This document shows, one piece after another, positions 16,638 through 26,059 of a DNA stretch of 64,000 bases; positions within the stretch are counted from its first letter, which is position 1, and every line of letters starts with the position of its first letter. The notes under the pieces are model-generated. The model did no database searches, was not told where the DNA came from, and saw only the letters and a list, made by a program, of their open reading frames with translations. The position numbers and the translations under genes are program-made. This stretch comes from JAKAXS01 sp041940525 (lineage in GTDB: Bacteria > Pseudomonadota > Alphaproteobacteria > Rhizobiales > Hyphomicrobiaceae), in assembly GCA_041940525.1 (NCBI GenBank), contig JBGTSB010000003.1:55320-119319 (forward strand). Reading direction: 5' to 3'.

Positions 16638-18335
16638 CTAGGAGAACAACGTCAGTGCTTTGACAAACGTGTTCCAGATACCCCAAGCCAGCGGCACGCC
16701 GACAAGCAGCCAGAAGGCAATCGCCTTAGGATCACGCAGCTTGCCCTTGCCGATACCGAACGAGCCGGTCTGCGCAACTTCGGACTTATGAACGAGCTTG
16801 GCCTGTTCGGCGGCAACCTCTTCATCACTCATATGCCACTTCGGGTTCACCGGCCGGATCAGCAAGTTTGCGATCAACCCGACCACGAGCAATCCGGTGA
16901 GGATATAGAAAATCGGCACGTAGACCTCACCTGGTGGAACACCTGCTGCCAGCCGCGTGTCGTGCAGGTAGTTCACCACGACGGGACCGACGATGCCGGC
17001 GGTGGCCCATGCGGTGAGCAAGCGCCCGTGGATTGCGCCGACGAACTGCGTGCCAAAGATATCGGCCAGATATGCCGGTATCGTCGCGAACCCGCCGCCA
17101 TACATCGACGAGATCAGACAGAACGACAACACCAGAACGGCCAGCCATTTGTAGTCAGCTGCTTGGGCGGAAAGAACGTACAGGCCGATGCCGAGCACGA
17201 AGAAGACCGTGTAGGTCATCTTGCGGCCCAGCAAGTCAGACGATGAAGCCCAGCCGATACGGCCGAAGATGTTGAACAGCGAGATCAGTCCGACAAAGCC
17301 GGCACCAACCGCGGCGGCAGCCGTCGCCATGGATGCGTTCTGGCGCATCGCTTCATAGCCAAGCTCCGGCGCGCCGGTCAGCATGCCGCCGAACGTTTCC
17401 TGCAGCATAGGCGAAGCTGCACCGATGATACCGATCGCAGCCGAAACGTTCATGCACAGCACGGTCCAGATCAACCAGAACTGAGGTGTCTTATGCGCGT
17501 TGTGCAAATGAACATGCGTGGATGCGATCATCGCGTTGCCGTTAGCCGGGGGCGTCCAGCCATCCGGCTTCCAGCCTGCCGGCGGCAGCCGGTAGCCGAA
17601 CGAACCGATCAACATGAACACGAAGTAGATTAGCCCAAGCGCGACGAACGCCTCAGCCGCGCCTGTGTACGTGTCAGTCTTGAAGTGATCCATCAACAAG
17701 GTCGCCAGCGGCGAGCCGATCATGGCACCACCGCCAAAGCCCATGATGGCCATGCCGGTCGCCATGCCGCGGCGGTCAGGAAACCACTTAATCAGAGTGG
17801 AGACCGGCGAAATGTAACCCAGGCCGAGACCTATGCCGCCGATGATGCCCGAGCCCAGCCACAGCAGCCAAAGTTGGTGGATGTAAATGCCAACGGCCGA
17901 AATCAACAGGCCGCCTGCCCAGCAAATCGCTGCCATGACGCCGGCCTTGCGCGGACCAGCCCGCTCAAGCCAGCCACCCCAGACGGCGGCAGAGATACCG
18001 AGCACGACGAAGAAGAAGGTATACATCCAGCCCAGGTCGAACTGGCTCCAGTTGCAGTCCGTTGCGAAAAGCGCTCTGGCGGTGCCAGCAGCCTTTTCGC
18101 CAAACGTCACGGCATCGCCTGAGCAGCTGGCCAGCGGTTGGCCGTCGGCACCGACGAGCGCCCGTTCCAGCGGCTTCCAGAAAACCGAGAACCCGTAGGC
18201 CATGCCGATGCACAAATGGATACACAGCGCGGCCGGAGGCACGAGCCACCGGTTAAAGCCAGGTTTGGCGATTATGCGTTCGCGATCTAGAATGCCGGGC
18301 GCAGCATCCGCACCGGCTTCACCAGCAGTGGTCAT
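16638..18335 (-). CDS. OFA-family MFS transporter (oxalate/formate antiporter-like)
   Basis: 565 residues with about 12 membrane segments. It has MFS repeat motifs such as FPDRRGMATGMAIMGFGGGAM and GRIGWASSSDLLGRK, and the OFA-typical YGFSVFWKPLE start. The insertion at about 55-90 and a C-terminal extension with two further hydrophobic stretches make it longer than the roughly 430-residue OxlT. OFA proteins exchange oxalate, formate or related monocarboxylates. The divergent moaA and nearby mobAB would suit a molybdenum formate dehydrogenase, but no such enzyme gene is here, so the substrate is unproved. Confidence 0.85.
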   Translation of the reverse strand: MTTAGEAGADAAPGILDRERIIAKPGFNRWLVPPAALCIHLCIGMAYGFSVFWKPLERALVGADGQPLASCSGDAVTFGEKAAGTARALFATDCNWSQFDLGWMYTFFFVVLGISAAVWGGWLERAGPRKAGVMAAICWAGGLLISAVGIYIHQLWLLWLGSGIIGGIGLGLGYISPVSTLIKWFPDRRGMATGMAIMGFGGGAMIGSPLATLLMDHFKTDTYTGAAEAFVALGLIYFVFMLIGSFGYRLPPAGWKPDGWTPPANGNAMIASTHVHLHNAHKTPQFWLIWTVLCMNVSAAIGIIGAASPMLQETFGGMLTGAPELGYEAMRQNASMATAAAAVGAGFVGLISLFNIFGRIGWASSSDLLGRKMTYTVFFVLGIGLYVLSAQAADYKWLAVLVLSFCLISSMYGGGFATIPAYLADIFGTQFVGAIHGRLLTAWATAGIVGPVVVNYLHDTRLAAGVPPGEVYVPIFYILTGLLVVGLIANLLIRPVNPKWHMSDEEVAAEQAKLVHKSEVAQTGSFGIGKGKLRDPKAIAFWLLVGVPLAWGIWNTFVKALTLFS

Positions 18336-18497
18336 AATTCCCCCCTTTGGGACTTGCAGTGCAGGCTTTGCCTGCTTTTATGAGTTGGGGTAGGAGTAGC
18401 GGCTTGGTCCTGAAAGAACAAGCGTTTGCCAGTACGACGAGAGCGGACGACCACCGAGAAGATTAACCGCGAGCTTGCGGGAAGCAGAAATAAGCGA

Positions 18498-19538
18498 ATG
18501 ACAGAAAAAGCAGAGCCAATCATTGTTGCGCCGCAGCGAAGCGAGCCGCTGATTGATCCCTTCGGCCGTCACGTAACGTACCTGCGCGTGTCTGTGACAG
18601 ACCGCTGTGACTTCCGTTGCGTCTATTGCATGTCGGAACATATGTCGTTTCTTCCCAAGCGCGACCTGCTTTCGCTTGAAGAACTCGACCGCGTTTGCTC
18701 CGCTTTCGTGGACCGAGGCGTGCGCAAACTGCGCATCACCGGTGGTGAGCCGCTCGTTCGCAAAAACATCATGTGGTTGTTTAAGTCGCTGTCACGCCAT
18801 CTCGAAAGTGATCGGCTGGATGAGCTGACGGTGACGACGAATGCCAGCCAGCTGGAGAAGTTCGCACCGGACTTGGCGGCCTGTGGCGTGCGCCGTGTCA
18901 ACGTTTCGATCGACAGCATTGATGAAGACAAGTTCCGCGCGATCACGCGCTGGGGTGACCTGAAGACAGTCTTGCGCGGCATCGAAGCCGCCGAGAAAGC
19001 CGGCCTGCAAATCAAGCTGAATACGGTGGCCTTGAAGGGCGTCAACGAAGACGAGCTTGAAACGCTGCTGCGCTTCGCGCACGATCGCGGTGCTGACATC
19101 ACCTTCATCGAAGCCATGCCAATGGGTGACATCGGCGGCAATCGCGCCGACCAATATCTGCCCTTGTCCGTCGTGCGCGCGCGCCTGATGGAAAGCTTCA
19201 CGCTGGAAGACAGCCCCTATCGCACGGGCGGCCCAGCCCGCTACGTCACGGTCAAGGAAACCGGCGGCCGGCTCGGCTTCATCACGCCAATGACGCACAA
19301 CTTCTGCGAAAGCTGCAACCGTGTCCGTCTCACGTGCACTGGAACGCTCTATATGTGCCTCGGCCAGGACGATAAGGCAGACCTGCGCGAACCCCTTCGT
19401 CAGGGCGTGACTGACGAAGGCTTACAAGCCGCCATCGATCGTGCCATTGCCGCAAAGCCGAAAGGGCACGATTTCATTATCGACCGGCGCACATCAAAAC
19501 CATCCGTCAGTCGCCACATGAGTGTCACCGGCGGATAG
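18498..19538 (+). CDS. moaA: GTP 3',8-cyclase (molybdenum cofactor biosynthesis)
   Basis: 346 residues with the chosen ATG. The radical-SAM cluster cysteines are Cys37, Cys41 and Cys44 (CDFRCVYC). The second cluster site is in NFCESCNRVRLTCTGTLYMC, and the C-terminal Gly-Gly needed for catalysis is present (VTGG). It opens GTP to 3',8-cyclo-7,8-dihydro-GTP, the first step of Mo cofactor synthesis; MoaC is not in the window. The frame is open 24 codons upstream (18426). No strong ribosome-binding site marks either start; I prefer 18498 by family length. Confidence 0.94.
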   Translation: MTEKAEPIIVAPQRSEPLIDPFGRHVTYLRVSVTDRCDFRCVYCMSEHMSFLPKRDLLSLEELDRVCSAFVDRGVRKLRITGGEPLVRKNIMWLFKSLSRHLESDRLDELTVTTNASQLEKFAPDLAACGVRRVNVSIDSIDEDKFRAITRWGDLKTVLRGIEAAEKAGLQIKLNTVALKGVNEDELETLLRFAHDRGADITFIEAMPMGDIGGNRADQYLPLSVVRARLMESFTLEDSPYRTGGPARYVTVKETGGRLGFITPMTHNFCESCNRVRLTCTGTLYMCLGQDDKADLREPLRQGVTDEGLQAAIDRAIAAKPKGHDFIIDRRTSKPSVSRHMSVTGG

Positions 19539-19655
19539 CCCGATCCATCTATGTGACGGCAATTCCGTATCGCCAGGCCTCGCAAATCGGCTAATCTGCC
19601 CACGACCAATAGCCCCCTGGCGAGGGGCCAGCACTGGAATTTCGTCCGAGCGGCA

Positions 19656-20315
19656 ATGCAAAAGCTGATGCGAGCCTTAAAGATCCTGGCAGGCCTCACC
19701 GCTGTCGCGGTTGTGGTCGGCTTCTTCGCGTTCGCGGGGGTTGTCATGCAAGCTTCCGATTCCCTGCGGCCCGGTACCAAAGCCGACGGCATCGTTGTGT
19801 TAACGGGTGGACATACGCGCATCGCCGAGGCCGCGCGCCTTTTGACAAAAGGTCATGCCGAACGTCTGCTCATCTCTGGCGTCAATCGCAGCGCCAGCCG
19901 CAAAGACCTGATACGCATATCCAAGCTGCCGGCCGACAAGTTCAACTGCTGCGTGGATGTTGGCTACGAAGCGCTCGACACGGTCGGCAACGCCAACGAA
20001 ACGCGCAGCTGGGCGGCGGAGCGTGGTTACAAAACTCTGATCGTCGTCACGTCCAGCTATCATATGCCACGTTCCATCGCCGAGCTATCGCGCGAACTGC
20101 CGGACACCGTATTGATTGCTCATCCTGTTCAATCCCCCGGCTTTACCGACGGCGCGTGGGTGTTCAAGCCTCGCACCGCGCGCGTGCTTGTCTCGGAGTA
20201 TTTAAAGTTCCTGCCAGCCGCAGCCCGCCTAGCGGTTTCCCGCGTTTTCGGACAATGGCAAGACAGCGCCATCGCTGAGATGCCAGCTGGTTCAAACCCG
20301 CCTGCCAATATTTAA
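19656..20315 (+). CDS. YdcF/ElyC-family (DUF218) membrane protein
   Basis: 219 residues. One N-terminal membrane anchor (about 8-32) leads to a periplasmic DUF218 domain with GIVVLTGGHTRIAEAARLL, ANETRSWAAERG and VVTSSYHMPRS. E. coli ElyC of this family acts in envelope/peptidoglycan homeostasis. It lies 10 bases before a PlsC-type acyltransferase gene. This pair usually follows ftsEX in Rhizobiales; here ftsEX is 5 kb away, so the block has been rearranged. Confidence 0.83.
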   Translation: MQKLMRALKILAGLTAVAVVVGFFAFAGVVMQASDSLRPGTKADGIVVLTGGHTRIAEAARLLTKGHAERLLISGVNRSASRKDLIRISKLPADKFNCCVDVGYEALDTVGNANETRSWAAERGYKTLIVVTSSYHMPRSIAELSRELPDTVLIAHPVQSPGFTDGAWVFKPRTARVLVSEYLKFLPAAARLAVSRVFGQWQDSAIAEMPAGSNPPANI

Positions 20316-20325
20316 AGTTCTTCTC

Positions 20326-21102
20326 ATGATCGCCGCACGCTCGCTCGCCTTCGCTATCGCCTTCTATGTGGCTACAGCGCTCTTCCTCCTCCTCGGCTCT
20401 TGGCTGCTGTTCGGTCCGCGCTCTTGGGCCATGGAAGGCCTGCGCTTGCATGGGCTCACATGCATCTGGCTATTGAAAAATATCGTTGGCACGAAGCTGG
20501 AAGTGCGCGGCCGCGAGAACTTGCCGGAAGGCCCTTGCCTGGTCGTCGCCAAGCATCAGTCGGCCTGGGACACCTTCGCGCTTGTGCCACTTTTCGCGGA
20601 TCCAGCCATCGTTTTGAAGGACGAGCTGAAGTACATCCCGTTTTATGGCTGGTTCTGCGTGAAGTTTGAACACATCCTCGTCAAGCGCGACCGTGCCGCC
20701 GTGGCACTGCGCGCCATGGTCGACGATGCCAAGCAGAGGATTGGCCAAGACCGCCAGGTCGTCATATTCCCCGAGGGCACGCGCCGTCCGCCCGCTGCAC
20801 CGCCATCGTACAAGCCAGGCTACGTCGCGCTTTACGAAGGCTTGAACGTCACCTGCGTTCCTCTGGCACTGAACTCCGGTCTCTATTGGCCACGCCGCAA
20901 ACTCACCCGCTATCCCGGGACAATCATCGTCGAATTCCTCGAGCCGATCCCCGCGGGCATGCCGCGAAAGGCCTTCAAAGCCGAGCTGGAGCAACGTCTC
21001 GAAGCCGCCAGTACCGCTCTCATCGATGAGGCCCTAGCCTCCAATAATCCGCCGCCGGCACCGCCTGGATACCATACGAGCGGGAAGCAAGAACAAAAAT
21101 AG
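20326..21102 (+). CDS. Lysophospholipid acyltransferase, PlsC type
   Basis: 258 residues. An N-terminal membrane segment (about 5-28) is followed by the acyltransferase motifs HQSAWD (His77...Asp82) and FPEGTR (148-153). It probably makes phosphatidic acid from lysophosphatidic acid, or acylates another lyso-lipid; a second PlsC-type gene is at 56.5 kb. The upstream ElyC-like gene, 10 bases away, is likely cotranscribed. Confidence 0.88.
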   Translation: MIAARSLAFAIAFYVATALFLLLGSWLLFGPRSWAMEGLRLHGLTCIWLLKNIVGTKLEVRGRENLPEGPCLVVAKHQSAWDTFALVPLFADPAIVLKDELKYIPFYGWFCVKFEHILVKRDRAAVALRAMVDDAKQRIGQDRQVVIFPEGTRRPPAAPPSYKPGYVALYEGLNVTCVPLALNSGLYWPRRKLTRYPGTIIVEFLEPIPAGMPRKAFKAELEQRLEAASTALIDEALASNNPPPAPPGYHTSGKQEQK

Positions 21103-21161
21103 AACATTTCGTTGACGAACTGCGTCCCGGGGCATACATTCTAGGCCAGAGAGGAGCACGC

Positions 21162-23579
21162 GTGACGTCAAAAACAAAGTCAAATCCGCCCTTTACCAGC
21201 GCAGTGTCAGAGCAGGTCTGGCGCGATAAGTACCGGTTCGCCGGAGACGGATCGCATGCAGGCGATCGGACTTGGGCGGACACGGTCGAGCGCGTGTCCA
21301 AGGCGGCTGCATCGGTAGAGCGCGGTGGCAAAAAGGCTCGCGCGAGCCATGCGAAAGCGTTTGCGGAAGCTATCGAAAATTTCGAGTTCCTGCCCGCCGG
21401 GCGCATCTTGGCCGGAGCTGGCACCGGCCGCGCGGTGACCCTGTTCAACTGCTTTGTTATGGGCCGCATCGAAGACGATCTTTCGGCGATCTTCGAAAAT
21501 GTGCGCGAGGCCGCGCTGACAATGCAAGTCGGGGGTGGCATCGGCCACGACTTTTCAACCTTGAGGCCGAAGGGTGCGGAGGTGAAGAGCATCGGCGCCG
21601 ACGCATCCGGACCGGTCAGCTTCATGGACGTGTGGGATGCCATGTGCCGCACCATCATGTCGGCTGGCGCCCGGCGCGGGGCCATGATGGCGACGTTGCG
21701 CTGCGACCACCCAGATATCGAACTTTTCATTGACGCCAAATCAGACGCTGCACGTCTGCGCAATTTCAACCTATCGGTCCTCGTGACGGACGCCTTCATG
21801 GATGCGGTCAGATCAGACGCGTCATGGGACTTGGTCTTTGAGGGTACGGTCTATCGCACCGTAAAAGCGAGTGATCTGTGGCAACGGATCATGCGCGCGA
21901 CGTACGACTACGCCGAACCGGGCGTAATCTTCATTGATCGCGTCAATGCCAAGAATAATTTGAACTACTGCGAGCAGATCTACGCCACGAATCCTTGCGG
22001 CGAGCAGCCCTTGCCACCCTATGGCGCCTGCCTTTTGGGTTCGATCAATCTGGCGAACCTGATTACCAATCCGTTTCAGACAGACGCCGCGCTGGACCTG
22101 GATCGCTTGAAGCAGCGCGTGGCGACAGCCGTTCGCTTCCTCGACAACATCATCGACGTATCGAATTACCCGTTGCCGGAACAGCGGCGCGAAGCCATGG
22201 CCAAGCGGCGCATCGGCCTCGGCGTAACGGGTTTGGCAGACGCTCTGATCTACACCGGCGCGCGCTACGGATCAGACAAAGCGGCAGCTTTTGCGAAAGA
22301 ATGGATGGCCGCGATCCAGAACACCGCCTATCGAACCAGCGCCGAGCTCGCGAAAGAAAAAGGCGCTTTCCCGCTCTATGATGCGGACGCGATCTTGCGG
22401 AGCCCTAACGTTCAGGCGCTTGCGCTGGACGTCCGTAAGGCGATCGCTAAGCACGGTCTGCGCAACGGATGCCTCACGTCGATTGCACCGACCGGAACGA
22501 TTTCGCTGCTGGCCGGCAATGTGTCGAGCGGCATTGAACCCGTGTTCGATTTTTCCGCCCGCCGCCGCATGCTGAACGCAGATGGCACCGCGCGCGAAGA
22601 GACGGTGGAAGATCCCGCGTATGCGCTCCACCGGAAGCAGTTTGGCGCCAACTCACCATTGCCAGATGCGTTCGTTGCAACGGCCGGATTGACGCCGCGC
22701 GATCACCTGGTGATGCAGGCTGCTGTCCAGCCGTATGTCGACAGCTCGATCTCCAAGACGATCAATGTACCTGGTGCGATCAGCTTTGCCGACTTCGAGA
22801 CCGTCTACCTTGAGGCTTACGCTAATGGCCTGAAAGGCTGCACGACATACCGGCCCAACGCCGTCACCGGCGCCGTGCTGCAGTCATCAGCCACTATGGA
22901 ACCATCACCAGCTCAACCCGTCGCGCCATTGACCGAAGTGCCTCCACCGGCCAACGCGCCCCAACGTGGTGACGTGGTCTATATGTCGAAGCCGTTGGAA
23001 CGTGAGCCCGTTCTTGAAGGCTTCACTTACAAGCTGCGCTGGCCAGAGAGCGATCACGCCATCTATGTCACGATCAACGATATTGAACGTGACGGCCGCC
23101 GCTGCCCCTTCGAAATCTTCATCAACACCCGCAACCTGGAACACTACGCCTGGACTGTCGCGCTCACTCGCATGATCAGCGCTGTCTTCCGGCGTGGTGG
23201 CGACCTCGCCTTCGTCGCTGAAGAACTGAAAGGCGTCTTCGATCCGCAAGGCGGACGCTGGATCAAAGGGCGTTACGTCCCCAGTCTGCTGGCCGCGATT
23301 GGCGAGGTCATTGAAACGCACATGGTCCGTATCGGCTTCCTGTCACCGCGCGATACACCGCTCTTTTCGAGTGACGACGATGCGCGCGAGGCCGAAGTGC
23401 GCCATGTGGCAGCCGCGCCCACGGCCTCCGCAGCATCCTCAGGTGGCCCAGTCGCAGCCAACGAGGCCGGCAGCGCGATCCCCGGGGCCCGGCATTGCCC
23501 GCGCTGTTCTTCGCGAAGCTTCATCCGGCAGGAGGGGTGCTGGATTTGTCAAACCTGTGGCTTTTCCCGTTGCAGCTGA
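21162..23579 (+). CDS. nrdJ: Adenosylcobalamin-dependent (class II) ribonucleotide reductase
   Basis: 805 residues with a GTG start and GGAG five to six bases upstream. The redox cysteine Cys97 (LFNCFVMGR), the catalytic segment Asn277-Pro-Cys279-Gly-Glu281, and the PTGTISLLAG loop are visible. A C-terminal zinc ribbon (CPRCSSRSF...CWICQTCGF, about 773-805) carries the cysteines that likely re-reduce the active site. It makes deoxyribonucleotides with B12, with or without oxygen. No cobalamin riboswitch fits in the 59 bases upstream. A Pro-rich linker sits at about 580-605. Confidence 0.94.
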   Translation: MTSKTKSNPPFTSAVSEQVWRDKYRFAGDGSHAGDRTWADTVERVSKAAASVERGGKKARASHAKAFAEAIENFEFLPAGRILAGAGTGRAVTLFNCFVMGRIEDDLSAIFENVREAALTMQVGGGIGHDFSTLRPKGAEVKSIGADASGPVSFMDVWDAMCRTIMSAGARRGAMMATLRCDHPDIELFIDAKSDAARLRNFNLSVLVTDAFMDAVRSDASWDLVFEGTVYRTVKASDLWQRIMRATYDYAEPGVIFIDRVNAKNNLNYCEQIYATNPCGEQPLPPYGACLLGSINLANLITNPFQTDAALDLDRLKQRVATAVRFLDNIIDVSNYPLPEQRREAMAKRRIGLGVTGLADALIYTGARYGSDKAAAFAKEWMAAIQNTAYRTSAELAKEKGAFPLYDADAILRSPNVQALALDVRKAIAKHGLRNGCLTSIAPTGTISLLAGNVSSGIEPVFDFSARRRMLNADGTAREETVEDPAYALHRKQFGANSPLPDAFVATAGLTPRDHLVMQAAVQPYVDSSISKTINVPGAISFADFETVYLEAYANGLKGCTTYRPNAVTGAVLQSSATMEPSPAQPVAPLTEVPPPANAPQRGDVVYMSKPLEREPVLEGFTYKLRWPESDHAIYVTINDIERDGRRCPFEIFINTRNLEHYAWTVALTRMISAVFRRGGDLAFVAEELKGVFDPQGGRWIKGRYVPSLLAAIGEVIETHMVRIGFLSPRDTPLFSSDDDAREAEVRHVAAAPTASAASSGGPVAANEAGSAIPGARHCPRCSSRSFIRQEGCWICQTCGFSRCS

Positions 23580-23701
23580 GTATTAGCGGCAGCAGGTAAT
23601 AGGCGGAAACATAGAGAAATAATAAGAGAAACCTGACCAAGTCCGCCGCAATCGGCCGCCAAATAATGACTGAGTTTAAGCCATATTTCCGCTAGAAAAA
23701 T

Positions 23702-23731
23702 TTGACATGTTGCTCAGGTAACACAATTAAT
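23702..23731 (+). promoter_or_regulatory. Candidate sigma-70 promoter
   Basis: TTGACA (23702-23707, perfect -35) is followed after 18 bases by ATTAAT (23726-23731, four of six). It lies in an AT-rich 190-base gap, 40 bases before the conserved small gene at 23772. Confidence 0.45.
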
Positions 23732-23771
23732 GCTTGGAACTAGTCGCGCGGCCAGCAGTAGAGGGATAGAC

Positions 23772-24194
23772 ATGGCCTCCCGCATTATCGACATCGCCGA
23801 AGCCCGCCGCTCGCGGTCCGCCGCCAAGGCCGTGGACAGGTACGCCGCCCCCGTGAGCGAACGCTTCCACTTCTGGTCCGGTGCCTCGGGTGAGCGCTAC
23901 GTTCACTCGGTCTACAATCTGGTCGATTGCCCCGCGATTCCTTCTGCGAACTACGTGCTGGTCCGCCGCGACGCGTCCGGCGTGTGCTACGCGATGGATA
24001 TCGGGCGCGTAGATGAGCGCGCTCCATCCTTGAACCTGGCGCGCATTCGCCAGCTCGGCGCGCGGCTAGGCGCCACGGAAGTTCACATCCATTTGCTGGC
24101 CAGCAACGGCCGCCAAGGCAAGTTGATCGAATTCGATCTGAAATCCGCTTTGGCCGGAGATAGCTGCAGCGCCGGCGCGCGGGTCTGCCACTAA
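23772..24194 (+). CDS. Conserved hypothetical protein of alphaproteobacteria
   Basis: 140 residues. The start at 23772 is chosen for GGGA a few bases upstream; the frame is open 14 codons earlier. The core FHFWSGASGERYVHSVYNLVDCPAIP, followed by ANYVLVRRDASG and GATEVHIHLLASNG, is a pattern I have seen in unnamed Rhizobiales proteins. It looks like a small alpha/beta domain with no signal peptide. The role is unknown. It has its own promoter candidate and ends before a strong hairpin. Confidence 0.75.
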   Translation: MASRIIDIAEARRSRSAAKAVDRYAAPVSERFHFWSGASGERYVHSVYNLVDCPAIPSANYVLVRRDASGVCYAMDIGRVDERAPSLNLARIRQLGARLGATEVHIHLLASNGRQGKLIEFDLKSALAGDSCSAGARVCH

Positions 24195-24242
24195 GCTGAA
24201 AATTGGCACGGCCGCACAGCCAACCAACCTGCCCCCAGATCG

Positions 24243-24270
24243 CGCGGACAAGGCGACCGTCTTGTCCGCG
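24243..24270. terminator. Perfect 10-bp hairpin between convergent genes
   Basis: CGCGGACAAG (24243-24252), 8-base loop, CTTGTCCGCG (24261-24270). It lies between two convergent genes and probably ends both transcripts, although neither side has a clear T-run. Confidence 0.5.
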
Positions 24271-24299
24271 ATACGTTTGAATAGCCTCAAGACTGAAGA

Positions 24300-25073
24300 T
24301 CATACGCCCGCGAGTACGCTGCGGTGAGCAAACCGGTTGTGCTGCTCCAAACTTTTGATGGCAACGCGAAGTAGCCGCAAGGATTGGTGTTGGCCTTTCA
24401 ACGCCCGCGCCCGCGCACGATGTCCATGCACCGCGGCACCATTTGCGAAGAACATGCCCACCAAGACGAGCAGCCGCTCCAAACGCGGATCGCGAATGTT
24501 CAACATATCGAGATGTTGCAGCGTGTTGATCAGGTAATCGATGTTGGTGCCGGAGCTGCCAGCTGCGCCGCGAATGATGCGCGCCTGTTGAGGCAACGGA
24601 AGCAGCCCTGCGAAACTGGGATGACGCTGCTCAGCCACGTACGTTAAGGCGAGCACGCCTTCAAGAGGGTGGCCCTTCAGCGAAACGTTGACGAGCTTCT
24701 CCCGATAGACGCCCGTCACCTGCTCGCGCGCTCGAAGATAAGCGAGCGTTTCATCCGCGTCGGCAGCCGCGACACGATAGGCCAGCCCCTCGCACTCACC
24801 GCCGCGCTCCAGCCCCAGAACCAGCCCTGGCCGCCGCGCGGTTCCACGGTAATGTACGGAATAGAGGCAGAACCCCCGACGGTAGCCATGTAGCGTCCCG
24901 TGCACACACTCGCGGTAAGGAAAGCCGGGCCTCCACATCAACGACCCGTAAGCGAACACCCAGACATCGTCGTTCGCGTCTGGCGCGTTCGAATTGTTGT
25001 CCAGCGTTTTGTTCGGCTCAGTCGGCAAGGCCTGCAATATCCTGAGGGGATCTCCGTCGTCGCGATCAACCAA
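24300..25073 (-). CDS. chaC: Glutathione-specific gamma-glutamylcyclotransferase, ChaC type
   Basis: 257 residues. The ChaC nucleotide-like motif FAYGSL is at 40-45, with MWRPGF after it, and the catalytic Glu117 in YLRAREQVTG. The family turns glutathione into 5-oxoproline and Cys-Gly in the cytosol. The first codon appears to be TTG at 25073, as no ATG or GTG precedes the domain. No clear ribosome-binding site is seen, so the true start is uncertain by up to 35 residues. It follows tyrA on the same strand after 59 bases. Confidence 0.87.
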   Translation of the reverse strand: MVDRDDGDPLRILQALPTEPNKTLDNNSNAPDANDDVWVFAYGSLMWRPGFPYRECVHGTLHGYRRGFCLYSVHYRGTARRPGLVLGLERGGECEGLAYRVAAADADETLAYLRAREQVTGVYREKLVNVSLKGHPLEGVLALTYVAEQRHPSFAGLLPLPQQARIIRGAAGSSGTNIDYLINTLQHLDMLNIRDPRLERLLVLVGMFFANGAAVHGHRARARALKGQHQSLRLLRVAIKSLEQHNRFAHRSVLAGV

Positions 25074-25132
25074 AGCTTAAATCAGACACGCCCCGGCGCA
25101 ACTGGCCCAGCTGCTGAAATGGTGGGCAAAGC

Positions 25133-26059
25133 CTAGGTCTTCTGCCCGCCTTTGCCGCGTCCAAAGTCGGGATCGGCCGTCTCTTGCCCGGCCTGAATGA
25201 TACCGCGGCGAATCTCACGAGCCTCCGAGAAGGTCTCGAACAAGCCGTCGCCATCACCAAAACGGATAGCCCGTCGTAACGACGCCAAGTCTTCCTCGAA
25301 ACGGCCCAGCATCTCCAGAACCGCTTCCTTGTTCGTCATAAACACATCGCGCCACATGGTAGGGTCAGACGACGCGATACGGGTGAAGTCGCGGAAACCG
25401 CCGGCCGAATACTTGATCACTTCGCTGTCGGTCACGCGCTCCAAATGCGCGGCGGTGTTGACGATGTTGTAGGCGATTAAGTGCGGCACGTGGCTGGTAA
25501 TCGCCAAGACAAGATCGTGATGCTCTGGCGTCATAATCTCAACGTTTGAGCCGAGCGCCTGCCAAAACTGGGTAAGCTTATCGACGGCCGCTTGATCCGC
25601 ATCGGGCAGCGGCGTGAGAATGCACCAGCGTTTATCGAACAACTCCGCGAAACCCGCCTCTGGACCAGATTGCTCGGTTCCGGCAACCGGATGCGCCGCC
25701 ACGAAGTGCGCACCATCGGGAATGTACGGGCTGACATCCTTGCACACGGACGCCTTGACCGAGCCGACGTCGGTAACAATCGCGCCCGGCTTCAACGCGC
25801 TTGAGATCTCCTCTGCGATGGGGCCGCACAAACCAACAGGCACGCAAAGCACAACGAGATCAGCATCACGAACCGCGTCGCGAGCGTTGGTGAAGCCCTC
25901 GTCGATAATGCCGAGCCGTTTTGCCGTCTCGACGGTCTTCTCCGTTCGCGCTGAACCGGTGATCGTGCCAACAAGCCCGCCTCGTCTCGCCGCATGGCTG
26001 ATCGACGAGCCGATCAAGCCAATGCCGATCAGCGCCATCCGTTCAAACATCACGCTCAT
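25133..26059 (-). CDS. tyrA: Prephenate/arogenate dehydrogenase
   Basis: 308 residues. The NAD(P) motif GIGLIG is at 12-17, GSVKASV and the catalytic-His segment AAHPVAGTEQSGPEAG follow, and then HDLVLAITSHVPHLIAY. It oxidatively decarboxylates prephenate (or arogenate) on the way to tyrosine. The start is fixed by the ATGA overlap with the hisC stop; the 50 extra codons upstream in the frame are the hisC end read in another frame. hisC-type aminotransferases can also serve tyrosine synthesis, which explains the pairing. Confidence 0.94.
   Translation of the reverse strand: MSVMFERMALIGIGLIGSSISHAARRGGLVGTITGSARTEKTVETAKRLGIIDEGFTNARDAVRDADLVVLCVPVGLCGPIAEEISSALKPGAIVTDVGSVKASVCKDVSPYIPDGAHFVAAHPVAGTEQSGPEAGFAELFDKRWCILTPLPDADQAAVDKLTQFWQALGSNVEIMTPEHHDLVLAITSHVPHLIAYNIVNTAAHLERVTDSEVIKYSAGGFRDFTRIASSDPTMWRDVFMTNKEAVLEMLGRFEEDLASLRRAIRFGDGDGLFETFSEAREIRRGIIQAGQETADPDFGRGKGGQKT

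Noticed and set aside
21103..21161. Cobalamin riboswitch before nrdJ
   Set aside because: Only 59 bases are available and no B12-box sequence is seen.
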